Source: Cryobacterium sp. N22 (GTDB lineage: Bacteria; Actinomycetota; Actinomycetes; Actinomycetales; Microbacteriaceae). From it: 53,434 nucleotides of DNA. This document shows, one piece after another, positions 44,290 through 52,344 of the stretch; positions within the stretch are counted from its first letter, which is position 1; each line of letters opens with the position of its first letter. Position numbers and translations under genes: made by a program. The notes under the pieces are model-generated. The model saw only the letters and a program-made list of their open reading frames with translations. It did no database searches and was not told the origin of the DNA. Location of the stretch: positions 1-53,434 of the forward strand of contig NZ_PJJP01000016.1 in assembly GCF_002929555.1 (NCBI RefSeq), written 5' to 3'.

Positions 44290-46610
44290 TGACCACCACC
44301 GTCCCCGCTTTCCCCACCGGAACGATCCTCGGCTACCCCCGCATCGGCCGCCGCCGCGAACTGAAGAAGGCCGTTGAAGCCTTCTGGGCCGGCCGGATCG
44401 ACGCCGCCGAGCTCGAAGCCACTGCCGCGGCCCTGCGCAACACCACCAGGGAGCGTCTCGTGGGTCTGGGCCTCGGCCGCACCGACTCCTCAATTCCGGA
44501 GAGCTTCTCGTTCTACGACCAGGTGCTGGATGCTGCGGTGGCCGTCGGCGCCATCCCCACCCGCTTCGCCGGTCTCGTCGACGCCGACGGCCACCTCGAC
44601 CTCGCCGGCTACTTCACCCTGGCCCGCGGCGCCGGTGAGAACCTGCCGCTCGAAATGACCAAGTGGTTCGACTCCAACTACCACTACCTGGTGCCGGAAA
44701 TCGGCCCGGAGACCAACTTCCATCTCGCCAGCGACCGGATCGTGCGGGAGTTCGAAGAGGCCGCCGCCGCCGGCTTCCTCACCCGACCCGTCATCGTCGG
44801 CCCGGTCACCTTCCTGCTCCTGGCCAAGCCGAGCGAAGCGGCCCCGGCCGGCTTCCACCCGCTTGACCGCCTCGATGACCTGCTGCCGGTCTACGCCACC
44901 CTGATCGAGCGCCTGGCCGCCGCCGGCGCACAGTGGGTGCAGCTGGACGAACCGGGCCTCGTCAGCGAGAGCATCGACATCCCGCGCGACCGTGCCCTCG
45001 CCGCCCTCGCCCAGGCGTACGACACTCTCGGCGCGCTCGACAGCCGGCCCGGGTTGTTCGTGGCCGCGCCCTACGGCAGCCTCGACGACGCCCTGCCGGT
45101 GCTGGCCGGCACCCCGGTCGAGGCGATCGGCCTCGACCTCGTACGCGGCACGGTGCCCGAGGACGTGCCCGGCCTGGCCGGCACCACCCTCGTGGCCGGC
45201 GTGATCGACGGTCACAACATCTGGCGCGGCGACCTCGCCGCGGCATTCGACAAGGTCGGCCGGCTGGGCGCGCTCAGCGACCGGATTGCGGTCTCCAGCT
45301 CCACCTCGCTGCTGCACCTGCCGCACGACGTCACGGACGAGAGCAAGCTCGGCACCGAACTGACCAGCTGGCTGGCCTTCGCCGACCAGAAGATCGGTCA
45401 GGTCGCCACCCTCGCCCGCGGCCTGTCCGAGGGGCAGGCCGCCGTGCAGGCCGACCTCGACGCGGCCACCGCGTCGCTGGACGCGCGCCGGGTCTCGCCC
45501 GGTGTGCGTGACGGCGCCGTGCGCGCCCGCCTGGACACCCTCAGCCCGGCCGACTTCAGCCGGGGCGACTACGAGACCCGGCTCGCCGCCCAGGAAGCCG
45601 TGCTCGACCTGCCGCCGCTGCCGACCACGACCATCGGCTCGTTCCCGCAAACGAGTGACATCCGCCGCGCCCGCGCCCGACTGGTCTCCGGCGAGCTCGC
45701 GCCCGCCGAATACCAGGAGCTCATGCGCGCCGAGATCGGCCGGGTTGTGCAGCTGCAGGAAGACCTCGGCCTGGACGTGCTCGTGCACGGCGAACCTGAG
45801 CGCAACGACATGGTGCAGTATTTCGCCGAGAACCTCGACGGCTTCACCGTGACCGAGAACGGCTGGGTGCAGTCCTACGGCAGCCGGTGCACCCGCCCGT
45901 CGATCCTCTGGGGCGACGTCTCCCGGCCGGCGCCCATCACCGTGGAGTGGTCCAGCTACACCCAGACCCTCACCGAGAAGCCCGTCAAGGGCATGCTCAC
46001 CGGACCGGTCACCATCCTGGCCTGGTCGTTCGTGCGCGACGACCAGCCGCTGGGGGAGACCGCCCGCCAGGTGGCGCTCGCGCTGCGCGACGAGATCGGC
46101 GACCTCGAGGCGGCCGGCATCCAGGTGGTGCAGGTCGACGAGCCGGCCCTGCGCGAGCTGCTGCCGCTGAAGAAGAAGGACCACGCCGACTACCTGGACT
46201 GGTCGGTCGGTTCGTTCAGGCTCGCCACCGCGGGGGTCGCCGACCAGACCCAGATCCACACCCACCTCTGCTACTCAGAGTTCGGGGTCGTCATCGACGC
46301 GATCCGCAACCTCGACGCCGACGTGACCAGCATCGAAGCCGCCCGGTCGAAGATGGAGGTCGTCTCCGACCTGCAGACCAGCGGGTTCGACCACGGGATC
46401 GGCCCGGGCGTCTATGACATCCACTCACCGCGCGTTCCCGGCGTGCCCGAGATCACCGAGCTGCTCGAGCGGGCGCTGGAATCGATCCCGGCCCGCCAGG
46501 TCTGGGTGAACCCGGACTGCGGACTGAAGACCCGCGGCTACGCGGAAACCGTGGAGTCCCTGCGCAACATCGTCGACGCCACCCGCGCCGTGCGAGCAAC
46601 GCTGGTCTGA
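44289..46610 (+). CDS. metE: Cobalamin-independent methionine synthase
   Basis: Transfers methyl from methyl-THF triglutamate to homocysteine. 773 residues, two TIM-barrel halves. The zinc ligands are in the second half: His659 and Cys661 in HTHLCYSEF and Cys744 in NPDCGLKTR. The start ATG 44289 overlaps the metF stop. A perfect terminator follows and is shared with the convergent lexA gene. No B12 riboswitch was seen upstream of the operon. Confidence 0.97.
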   Translation: MTTTVPAFPTGTILGYPRIGRRRELKKAVEAFWAGRIDAAELEATAAALRNTTRERLVGLGLGRTDSSIPESFSFYDQVLDAAVAVGAIPTRFAGLVDADGHLDLAGYFTLARGAGENLPLEMTKWFDSNYHYLVPEIGPETNFHLASDRIVREFEEAAAAGFLTRPVIVGPVTFLLLAKPSEAAPAGFHPLDRLDDLLPVYATLIERLAAAGAQWVQLDEPGLVSESIDIPRDRALAALAQAYDTLGALDSRPGLFVAAPYGSLDDALPVLAGTPVEAIGLDLVRGTVPEDVPGLAGTTLVAGVIDGHNIWRGDLAAAFDKVGRLGALSDRIAVSSSTSLLHLPHDVTDESKLGTELTSWLAFADQKIGQVATLARGLSEGQAAVQADLDAATASLDARRVSPGVRDGAVRARLDTLSPADFSRGDYETRLAAQEAVLDLPPLPTTTIGSFPQTSDIRRARARLVSGELAPAEYQELMRAEIGRVVQLQEDLGLDVLVHGEPERNDMVQYFAENLDGFTVTENGWVQSYGSRCTRPSILWGDVSRPAPITVEWSSYTQTLTEKPVKGMLTGPVTILAWSFVRDDQPLGETARQVALALRDEIGDLEAAGIQVVQVDEPALRELLPLKKKDHADYLDWSVGSFRLATAGVADQTQIHTHLCYSEFGVVIDAIRNLDADVTSIEAARSKMEVVSDLQTSGFDHGIGPGVYDIHSPRVPGVPEITELLERALESIPARQVWVNPDCGLKTRGYAETVESLRNIVDATRAVRATLV

Positions 46611-46623
46611 CCCCGATCCAACT

Positions 46624-46661
46624 AAAACAGGCCCGACCCCTCATGGGGCCGGGCCTGTTTT
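46624..46661. terminator. Bidirectional Rho-independent terminator between metE and lexA
   Basis: AAAACAGGCCCGACCCC, TCAT loop, GGGGCCGGGCCTGTTTT: a 17-bp stem with one mismatch, A-tract on one side and T-tract on the other, serving both convergent genes. Confidence 0.95.
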
Positions 46662-46679
46662 GTGGTTCCAGTACGCGAG

Positions 46680-47381
46680 CTACACCGAACGCAGCACCGC
46701 GACGACCTTGCCGAGGACCTCGGCGAAGTCGCCCAGGATCGGCTCGAAGTTGGTGTTGCGGGGGAGCAGCCAGGTGTGGCCGTCGCGCTGACGCAGCACC
46801 TTCACCGTGGCCTCACCGTCGAGCATGGCGGCGACGATCTCACCGTTCTCCGCGGTCTTCTGCTGGCGGATGACCACCCAGTCGCCATCGCAGATGGCGG
46901 CGTCGATCATCGATTCGCCGACGACCTTGAGCATGAACAGCTCGCCCTTGCCCACCAGCTGGCGGGGGAGCGGGAAGATCTCATCGATCTGCTGGTCGGC
47001 CATGATCGGGATACCGGCGGCGATGCGACCGACGAGCGGCACCATCGCCGCATCACCCACCTGGATGCCGGACTGGTAGTCGTCGGCGGCGCCGGGCGTG
47101 ACCTCCTCAGAGGACTGGGGGAGCTCGATGAGCACCTCGAGTGCGCGGGGCCGGTGCGGGTCACGGCGCAGGTATCCGCTCAGCTCGAGCTGGTGCAGCT
47201 GGTGGGTCACGCTCGACAGCGAGGACAGGCCGACGGCGTCGCCGATCTCGCGCATGCTCGGCGGGTAGCCGCGGTCGCGTACCGAACGCTGGATGACGTC
47301 CATCACGGCGCGCTGTTTGTCGCTCAGGCTCTTGCGGCGTCGCGTGCCGCCCTTGTCCCGAGGTGTGCTCTGTTGTGCCAC
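46680..47381 (-). CDS. lexA: SOS repressor LexA
   Basis: 233 residues: N-terminal winged helix (about 20-85, [22 protein letters not shown]), cleavage site Ala122-Gly123 in GRIAAGIPI, and the Ser157/Lys194 self-cleavage dyad ([14 protein letters not shown]). GTG 47381 has AGAGGAG 7 bases upstream; an upstream in-frame ATG at 47477 would add a Ser/Thr-rich, non-conserved stretch and is rejected. It is divergent from a LysM gene across a 348-bp control region. Confidence 0.97.
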   Translation of the reverse strand: MAQQSTPRDKGGTRRRKSLSDKQRAVMDVIQRSVRDRGYPPSMREIGDAVGLSSLSSVTHQLHQLELSGYLRRDPHRPRALEVLIELPQSSEEVTPGAADDYQSGIQVGDAAMVPLVGRIAAGIPIMADQQIDEIFPLPRQLVGKGELFMLKVVGESMIDAAICDGDWVVIRQQKTAENGEIVAAMLDGEATVKVLRQRDGHTWLLPRNTNFEPILGDFAEVLGKVVAVLRSV

Positions 47382-47617
47382 GTTGTCGCTCCTCTGGTTA
47401 GTCGGTTCGGGGCTGGTGCTGGTCGAGCTGGTGGGGCTGATTCTGGTGCTGGTGCGACTGGGACTGTGCTGGCTCATGGTGCCAGCGGACGGGTCCGGCC
47501 GGCGCCCGGGTCGCAGTGTCGGTGGTGTCTGTTTGAGTACAGCTACCCGATCGAAACTGTAGCCACAGGGCGGCAGTTCGTAGACATGCATTCGAGTGTG
47601 TTGCGGAAACTGTCTCC

Positions 47618-47623
47618 ATAATA
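47618..47623 (-). promoter_or_regulatory. Candidate -10 hexamer TATTAT of lexA
   Basis: Minus-strand TATTAT lies about 18 bases from the TGTTCGAACA palindrome, which would overlap its -35 region. The -35 itself is poor. It would give a leader of roughly 230 nt. Confidence 0.35.
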
Positions 47624-47636
47624 TCCGGAAACAGGG

Positions 47637-47665
47637 TTGATTGTTCGAACACTCGAAGATATATT
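47637..47665 (+). promoter_or_regulatory. Promoter of the LysM gene: TTGATT-17-TATATT
   Basis: -35 TTGATT at 47637-47642 and -10 TATATT at 47660-47665 with exactly 17 bp between them, the best sigma-70-type promoter in the window. Transcription would start near 47672. Confidence 0.7.
47642..47651. promoter_or_regulatory. TGTTCGAACA palindrome, candidate LexA operator
   Basis: A perfect 10-bp palindrome built of the LexA half-site GAAC/GTTC, between the -35 and -10 of the LysM promoter and upstream of lexA. The spacing is inverted relative to the canonical CGAAC-N4-GTTCG. A second near-match, GGAAC-ATAG-ATTCG, lies at 47667-47680 over the likely start of transcription. Confidence 0.45.
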
Positions 47666-47680
47666 CGGAACATAGATTCG

Positions 47681-47710
47681 TATCTGGCCCTCCCGGCCGA
47701 GGGCCAGATA
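47681..47710 (+). other. Perfect 11-bp hairpin in the LysM gene leader
   Basis: TATCTGGCCCT, an 8-base loop, then AGGGCCAGATA; the arms are fully complementary. It ends 7 bases before the AGGAGG ribosome-binding site, so it lies in the 5' untranslated region. It may stabilise the mRNA or bind a protein; there is no T-run. Confidence 0.75.
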
Positions 47711-47729
47711 CGTTAACAGGAGGTTTGAC

Positions 47730-48146
47730 ATGAGCGCAGCATATGCAGTGAAGCCCGGCTCGATCACCCACGCCGCGGCCAGCCACACCCAGGCCAGCCA
47801 CGCCCAGGCCAGCTACAGCCGGGCCACCCCGCCCACCACCCACCTGCGGCTGACCCGCCGCGGGCGGGCCGTCTTCACGACCCTTGCGGCGGTGCCCCTG
47901 GTGCTCGGCGCCATCGTCATCACCGTCAACGGCGGCATGGCCGCCGCAGAGGGCACCGGGGGGATCGGCGCGGCCGCGTTCGACTACGTCACCATCGAGG
48001 CGGGCCAGTCGCTGTGGCAGTTGGCCGAATCGGTCGCCCCCGCGCAAGACCCGCGCGATGTGATCGCCGACATCGTCAACCTCAACCAGCTGTCCTCCGA
48101 GGCCGTGCAGCCCGGCCAGCGCCTCGCCCTGCCCGCCGACTACTGA
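47730..48146 (+). CDS. LysM-domain membrane protein, candidate SOS cell-division inhibitor
   Basis: 138 residues: a Ser/Ala/His-rich cytoplasmic N-terminus with short QASHAQAS repeats, one membrane helix (about 48-68), then a single LysM domain (about 87-137, [14 protein letters not shown] ... [18 protein letters not shown]) outside the cell. ATG 47730 follows AGGAGG by 6 bases. A small LysM protein divergent from lexA is the arrangement of yneA in Bacillus and divS in Corynebacterium, both SOS division suppressors; the assignment here is by context. Confidence 0.85.
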   Translation: MSAAYAVKPGSITHAAASHTQASHAQASYSRATPPTTHLRLTRRGRAVFTTLAAVPLVLGAIVITVNGGMAAAEGTGGIGAAAFDYVTIEAGQSLWQLAESVAPAQDPRDVIADIVNLNQLSSEAVQPGQRLALPADY

Positions 48147-48158
48147 TCCGATCGCCCG

Positions 48159-48192
48159 GCGCCGCCTCGTTCAAAGAGGTCAGCCGCGGCGC
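48159..48192. terminator. Bulged hairpin after the LysM gene
   Basis: GCGCCGC and GCGGCGC outer arms with an inner CCTC/GAGG pair, 13 bp after the stop. Weak and without a T-run. Confidence 0.35.
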
Positions 48193-48195
48193 AAC

Positions 48196-48201
48196 TAAGC
48201 T
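48196..48201 (+). promoter_or_regulatory. -10 hexamer TAAGCT of hisC (leaderless)
   Basis: TAAGCT, then TGTTCGG, then the GTG start at 48209. Confidence 0.55.
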
Positions 48202-48208
48202 TGTTCGG

Positions 48209-49294
48209 GTGACCAGCCTCGACGACCTGCCCCTGCGTGCCAACCTCCGCGGACAAATCCCCTACGGAGCCCCCCAGCTGCACGTGCCGGTGGCGTTGAA
48301 CGTCAACGAGAACACCCACCCGATTCCGCCCGCGGTCGCTTCCGACATCGCGGCGGCTCTGGCCGAGGCCATCCTCACCGTCAACAGGTACCCGGACCGG
48401 GAGTTCACCCAGTTGCGGGAAGACCTCGCCGGCTACCTCGGCCACGGTCTCACCCGAGACAACATCTGGGCCGCCAACGGTTCCAACGAGGTGCTGCAGC
48501 AGGTTCTGCAGGCCTTCGGCGGCCCGGGCCGGTCGCTGCTCGGCTACGCGCCGACGTACTCGATGTACTCGATCCTCGCGTCCGGCACCGATACCCGCTG
48601 GATCCCCGGCGGCCGTGACGCCGACTACGAGCTCTCGCCGGAGACCGCCGCCCGCTGGGTGCACGAGACCTCACCAGACATCGTCTTCCTCTGCTCGCCG
48701 AACAACCCGACCGGCACCCCGCTGTCGTTGGCGACCATCGCGGCCGTCTACGACGCCACCCCGGGCATCGTCGTCGTCGACGAGGCCTACGCTGAGTTCG
48801 CGCCGGACGGCACCGACAGCGCCCTCACCCTGCTGCCGGGCCGGGAACGCCTGCTCGTGTCGCGCACCATGAGCAAGGCCTTCGCCTTCGCCGGCGTGCG
48901 GCTGGGCTACCTCGCCGCCGACCCGGCGGTGACGGATGCGCTGCGCCTGGTGCGGCTGCCGTACCACCTGTCCGCCCTCACCCAGGCGGCCGCCGTCGCC
49001 GCGCTCGCGCACACCGGCGAGATGCTCGCCATGGTCGACGACATCCGGGTGCAGCGCGACCGCCTGGTGACCGAACTCGCGGCCCTCGGCTTCCTGCCGC
49101 TCCGCAGCGGAAGCAACTTCGTGTTGTTCGGCGGGGTCGCCGACCCGCACGCGATCTTCGCGGCACTCCTGGCCGAAGGCATCCTGATCCGCGACGTCGG
49201 AATCCCCGGCCACCTGCGGGTCTCGGCCGGTACCGAAGCCGAGACGAGCGCGTTCCTGGCCGCCATCGCACGGCTCCGGCCGTTAGCCGAATAA
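48209..49294 (+). CDS. hisC: Histidinol-phosphate aminotransferase
   Basis: PLP-dependent transaminase of histidine synthesis. 361 residues: AANGSNEVLQQVLQAFGGPG, CSPNNPTGTPLS, VVDEAYAEFA and the PLP-binding Lys223 in SRTMSKAFAFAGVRLGYL. The open frame runs upstream through the LysM gene in another phase, but GTG 48209 (VTSLDDLPLRANL) matches the family start and has a leaderless-type -10. hisB, hisH and priA follow. hisD was not found in the window. Confidence 0.95.
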   Translation: MTSLDDLPLRANLRGQIPYGAPQLHVPVALNVNENTHPIPPAVASDIAAALAEAILTVNRYPDREFTQLREDLAGYLGHGLTRDNIWAANGSNEVLQQVLQAFGGPGRSLLGYAPTYSMYSILASGTDTRWIPGGRDADYELSPETAARWVHETSPDIVFLCSPNNPTGTPLSLATIAAVYDATPGIVVVDEAYAEFAPDGTDSALTLLPGRERLLVSRTMSKAFAFAGVRLGYLAADPAVTDALRLVRLPYHLSALTQAAAVAALAHTGEMLAMVDDIRVQRDRLVTELAALGFLPLRSGSNFVLFGGVADPHAIFAALLAEGILIRDVGIPGHLRVSAGTEAETSAFLAAIARLRPLAE

Positions 49295-49297
49295 ACT
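49292..49297 (+). promoter_or_regulatory. -10-like hexamer TAAACT of hisB
   Basis: TAAACT, 6 bases, ATG 49304. It overlaps the hisC stop codon TAA, so it could be coincidence; no ribosome-binding site is present either. Confidence 0.35.
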
Positions 49298-49303
49298 AAC
49301 GCC

Positions 49304-49921
49304 ATGAGCAACGTCACGCCCTCGCCTCGCCGTGCCCACCTGCAGCGCGAAACGAGCGAATCGAGCATCGACCTCTCGATCAACCTGGACGGCACCGGGG
49401 TGAGCGACATCCACACCAGCGTGCCGTTCTTCGACCACCTGCTCACGGCATTCGCGAAGCACTCGCTGACCGACCTCACCGTGCACGCCAAGGGCGACAT
49501 CGACATCGATGTGCACCACACCGTCGAGGACATCGGCATCGTTCTGGGCCAGGCCATCAAGCAGGCCCTCGGCGACAAGGCCGGCATCTCCCGTTACGGC
49601 GACGCCCTGGTGCCGCTGGACGAAGCCCTCGTGCAGGCCGTCGTGGACATTTCAGGCCGGCCCTACCTCGTGCACACCGGCGAGCCGGCCGGCTTCGAAT
49701 TCCACCTCATCGGCGGTCACTTCACCGGCTCGATGGTGCGGCACGTCTTCGAGGCCATCGCCTTCAACGCCGCGTTGACCGTGCACGTCACCGTCGTCGG
49801 CGGCCGCGACGCCCACCACATCGCCGAGGCCGAGTTCAAGGCCTTCGCCCGCGCCTTCCGCCAGGCCAAGGCCTATGACCCGCTGGTGTCCGGCATCCCC
49901 TCGACCAAGGGTGCCCTGTGA
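49304..49921 (+). CDS. hisB: Imidazoleglycerol-phosphate dehydratase
   Basis: Dehydrates imidazoleglycerol phosphate in histidine synthesis. 205 residues, a monofunctional HisB without the phosphatase domain. The manganese-binding motifs are HHTVEDIGI and [16 protein letters not shown]. It overlaps hisH by 4 bases (GTGA). Confidence 0.97.
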   Translation: MSNVTPSPRRAHLQRETSESSIDLSINLDGTGVSDIHTSVPFFDHLLTAFAKHSLTDLTVHAKGDIDIDVHHTVEDIGIVLGQAIKQALGDKAGISRYGDALVPLDEALVQAVVDISGRPYLVHTGEPAGFEFHLIGGHFTGSMVRHVFEAIAFNAALTVHVTVVGGRDAHHIAEAEFKAFARAFRQAKAYDPLVSGIPSTKGAL

Positions 49922-50550
49922 CCTCGGTCGTCGTCCTGGACTACGGCACGGGCAATGTGCACTCTGCCGTCAAGGCGCTCGAGCTCGCCGGGGCCGACGT
50001 CACCCTCACCGGCGACCGCAAGCTCGCACTCGAAGCCGACGGGCTCCTGGTTCCGGGCGTCGGCGCGTTCAGCTCTGTGATGGCGGCGCTGAACAGCGCC
50101 CACGGCGGCGACATCATCGACAAACGCCTCTCCGGCGGTCGAGCGGTGATGGGCATCTGCGTGGGCATGCAGGTCATGTTCGAACACGGTGTGGAGCGTG
50201 GCATCGACACCGAAGGCCTCGGCGAGTGGCCGGGCACCGTCACAGCCCTGCCCGCCCCGGTGCTGCCGCACATGGGTTGGAACACCGTCACGACCGACCC
50301 CGACACGGTGCTGTTCCGCGGGCTGGAAGAGGAACGGTTCTACTTCGTGCACTCCTACGCCGCCCAGGAATGGACGCTCGACGTGATGCCGCCCTTCCCG
50401 GTTCCCCGCCTCACCTGGGCCGAACACGGTGCCCCGTTCCTCGCCGCGGTCGAGAACGGGCCGTTGTCGGCCACCCAGTTCCACCCCGAGAAGAGCGGCG
50501 ATGCGGGCATCCGGCTGCTGAAAAACTGGCTCGGCACCCTCCACGACTAG
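49918..50550 (+). CDS. hisH: Imidazole glycerol phosphate synthase, glutaminase subunit
   Basis: Releases ammonia from glutamine for HisF. 210 residues, class I glutamine amidotransferase: Cys nucleophile in [11 protein letters not shown], His and Glu in FHPEKSG. GTG 49918 overlaps hisB. hisF is not seen in the window. Confidence 0.95.
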   Translation: MTSVVVLDYGTGNVHSAVKALELAGADVTLTGDRKLALEADGLLVPGVGAFSSVMAALNSAHGGDIIDKRLSGGRAVMGICVGMQVMFEHGVERGIDTEGLGEWPGTVTALPAPVLPHMGWNTVTTDPDTVLFRGLEEERFYFVHSYAAQEWTLDVMPPFPVPRLTWAEHGAPFLAAVENGPLSATQFHPEKSGDAGIRLLKNWLGTLHD

Positions 50551-50613
50551 ACAGTCCCCAGCCGGTCGCCCAACCGCGGCCGCACCAACACGAAAAGGTC
50601 ACCACAGCACATC

Positions 50614-51360
50614 ATGAGCGAGTTCAACAAGACCCCGAAACTGGTCCTCCTGCCCGCCGTCGACGTCGCCGACGGCAAGGCCGTGCGCCTGACCCAGGGT
50701 GAGGCCGGCACCGAGACCAACTACGGCGACCCGATGGACGCCGCCCTGGACTGGGCCAACCAGGGTGCGGAGTGGATCCACCTCGTCGACCTTGACGCGG
50801 CATTCGGGCGCGGCAACAACACCAGTGTGCTCAAGAAGGTCATCAAGCAGCTCCGTGGCGTGAACGTGGAGCTCTCCGGCGGCATCCGCGACGACAAGTC
50901 GCTCGAAGCGGCGCTGAACACCGGTGTCAAGCGCATCAACCTGGGCACCGCCGCGCTGGAAAACCCCGAGTGGGCCGCCAGCGTGATCGCGCAGTACGGC
51001 GACGCCATCGCGGTGGGACTGGACGTGCGCGGCACGACCCTCGCCGCCCGTGGCTGGACCAAGGATGGCGGGGACCTGTGGCAGGTGCTCGAGCGCCTCG
51101 AAGAGGCCCGCTGCACCCGCTATGTCGTCACCGACGTCACCAAGGACGGCACCCTCAAGGGACCGAACATCGAACTGCTGCGCGAGGTGATGGAGCGCAC
51201 CCACCGGCCCGTGATCGCATCCGGCGGCATCTCCAGCCTCGACGACATCGCCGCGCTGCGCGAACTGGTACCCCTCGGCCTGGAGGGCGCGATCGTGGGC
51301 AAGGCCCTCTACGCCGGCGCCTTCACCCTCGCCGAGGCGCTGGATGTCTCCGGCGCGTAA
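50614..51360 (+). CDS. priA: Phosphoribosyl isomerase A (bifunctional HisA/TrpF)
   Basis: TIM-barrel isomerase of ProFAR; in many actinobacteria PriA also does the TrpF step of tryptophan synthesis. 248 residues: [21 protein letters not shown] with the catalytic Asp at the N-terminus, [29 protein letters not shown] with the second Asp, and [14 protein letters not shown] for phosphate. Dual function is inferred from the actinobacterial family, not shown here. The next gene overlaps its 3' end by 17 bases. Confidence 0.93.
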   Translation: MSEFNKTPKLVLLPAVDVADGKAVRLTQGEAGTETNYGDPMDAALDWANQGAEWIHLVDLDAAFGRGNNTSVLKKVIKQLRGVNVELSGGIRDDKSLEAALNTGVKRINLGTAALENPEWAASVIAQYGDAIAVGLDVRGTTLAARGWTKDGGDLWQVLERLEEARCTRYVVTDVTKDGTLKGPNIELLREVMERTHRPVIASGGISSLDDIAALRELVPLGLEGAIVGKALYAGAFTLAEALDVSGA

Positions 51361-52198
51361 CCTCGGCTCCACCGGCCGGCCCGACCCTTCCGGCGACTCT
51401 GCCGGCGGGTCCGCCGGCGACCCGTCCGCGGACTCCGCCGGCCAGCCCTGGGCGAACCGGTCGCTGGACGACACCCCATTCGCCGACGACGACGGCCTCG
51501 CGCCGCCCGCCCTGCTGAACGCGCTCCGGCGCTTCCAGGCGCGCGAGACCGGCGAGGAGGAGGTTGTCGACGCCTTCCGTTCGGCGCGCCTGCTCATCCC
51601 TCTGGTCACCGCGCTCGGCGCTGATGACCCCGGCGCCGCTCTGGACGCTGCCGCCGGCCCGCACGGGCTGCGGGTGGACAAGACCCAGGAACTCTCGATC
51701 ATCACCGTGGCCGGGCCGGACGGCCGCGCCGTTCTCCCGGTGTTCTCCTCGGCCTCGGCGATTCGCCGTTGGAACGCCCAGGCGCGCCCGGTGCCCGCCG
51801 ACGCCGTGCGGGTGGCGCTGGCGGCGGCGCAGGAGAGCACCGACCTGGTGGTGCTCGACCCCACCGCCGACACCGAGTTCGCGGTGCGCCGGCCCGCGCT
51901 CTGGGCGATCGCCCAGGCGGCGCCCTGGACACCCAGCTACGCCAGCCGCTCCGTCGCCCAGGCGTTCGAGGAGTCCATCGCGACCGAGCTGTCGGTGCTG
52001 TCGGTGGGCCTGACCGCAGGGGACCCGCACTGCCGGCTGGCGGGACCCGAGCTGATCGTGCGCCTCGAACTCGTCGACGGACTCAACCGAGCCGTGCTGG
52101 ACGCCACCCTGGCCCGCCTCGCGGCACGCTGGGCGGCCAACGACGTGATCGCCACCGGGGTCGACTCCCTCCGGGTGCAGCTCGTCGCCTCCGCCTGA
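51344..52198 (+). CDS. SseB-family protein
   Basis: 284 residues: a Ser/Gly/Asp-rich N-terminus (about 1-45), then the SseB-like domain ([50 protein letters not shown]). SseB proteins were first linked to rhodanese activity or type III secretion, but the actinobacterial ones have no known role. ATG 51344 overlaps priA by 17 bases; association with priA is usual in actinobacteria. Confidence 0.87.
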   Translation: MSPARNLGSTGRPDPSGDSAGGSAGDPSADSAGQPWANRSLDDTPFADDDGLAPPALLNALRRFQARETGEEEVVDAFRSARLLIPLVTALGADDPGAALDAAAGPHGLRVDKTQELSIITVAGPDGRAVLPVFSSASAIRRWNAQARPVPADAVRVALAAAQESTDLVVLDPTADTEFAVRRPALWAIAQAAPWTPSYASRSVAQAFEESIATELSVLSVGLTAGDPHCRLAGPELIVRLELVDGLNRAVLDATLARLAARWAANDVIATGVDSLRVQLVASA

Positions 52199-52232
52199 CC
52201 CGGCCCGGCCCATCCGTCCCCAGCGGCGGCAA

Positions 52233-52294
52233 CTGTTGCCGCAACGGACAATTGCGCCCGGCACACCGGGTGCAATTGTCCGCATCGGTAACAG
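52233..52294. terminator. Long hairpin after the SseB-family gene
   Basis: Arms 52233-52261 and 52266-52294 with a CACA loop; 24 of 29 positions pair, and two of the others are G-T pairs. The core is CGGACAATTGC. There is no T-run. It lies 34 bp after the stop and 50 bp before the helicase gene. Confidence 0.7.
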
Positions 52295-52344
52295 ATAGGG
52301 GCGGCATCCGGGCCGATGTCGGGGGTATCGGCAAGGATGGGGAG

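Larger units (their letters stand above)
47382..47729. other. 348-bp divergent control region of lexA and the LysM gene
   Basis: Next to lexA is about 160 bp of CTGGTGCTGGT-type low-complexity leader. The AT-richer part (47600-47710) carries promoters in both directions, an SOS-like palindrome and a perfect hairpin just before the LysM gene ribosome-binding site. No gene is supported within it. Confidence 0.8.

Noticed and set aside
47382..47477. N-terminal extension of LexA from ATG 47477
   Set aside because: Ser/Thr/Pro-rich low-complexity, absent from LexA proteins, and GTG 47381 has a good ribosome-binding site.
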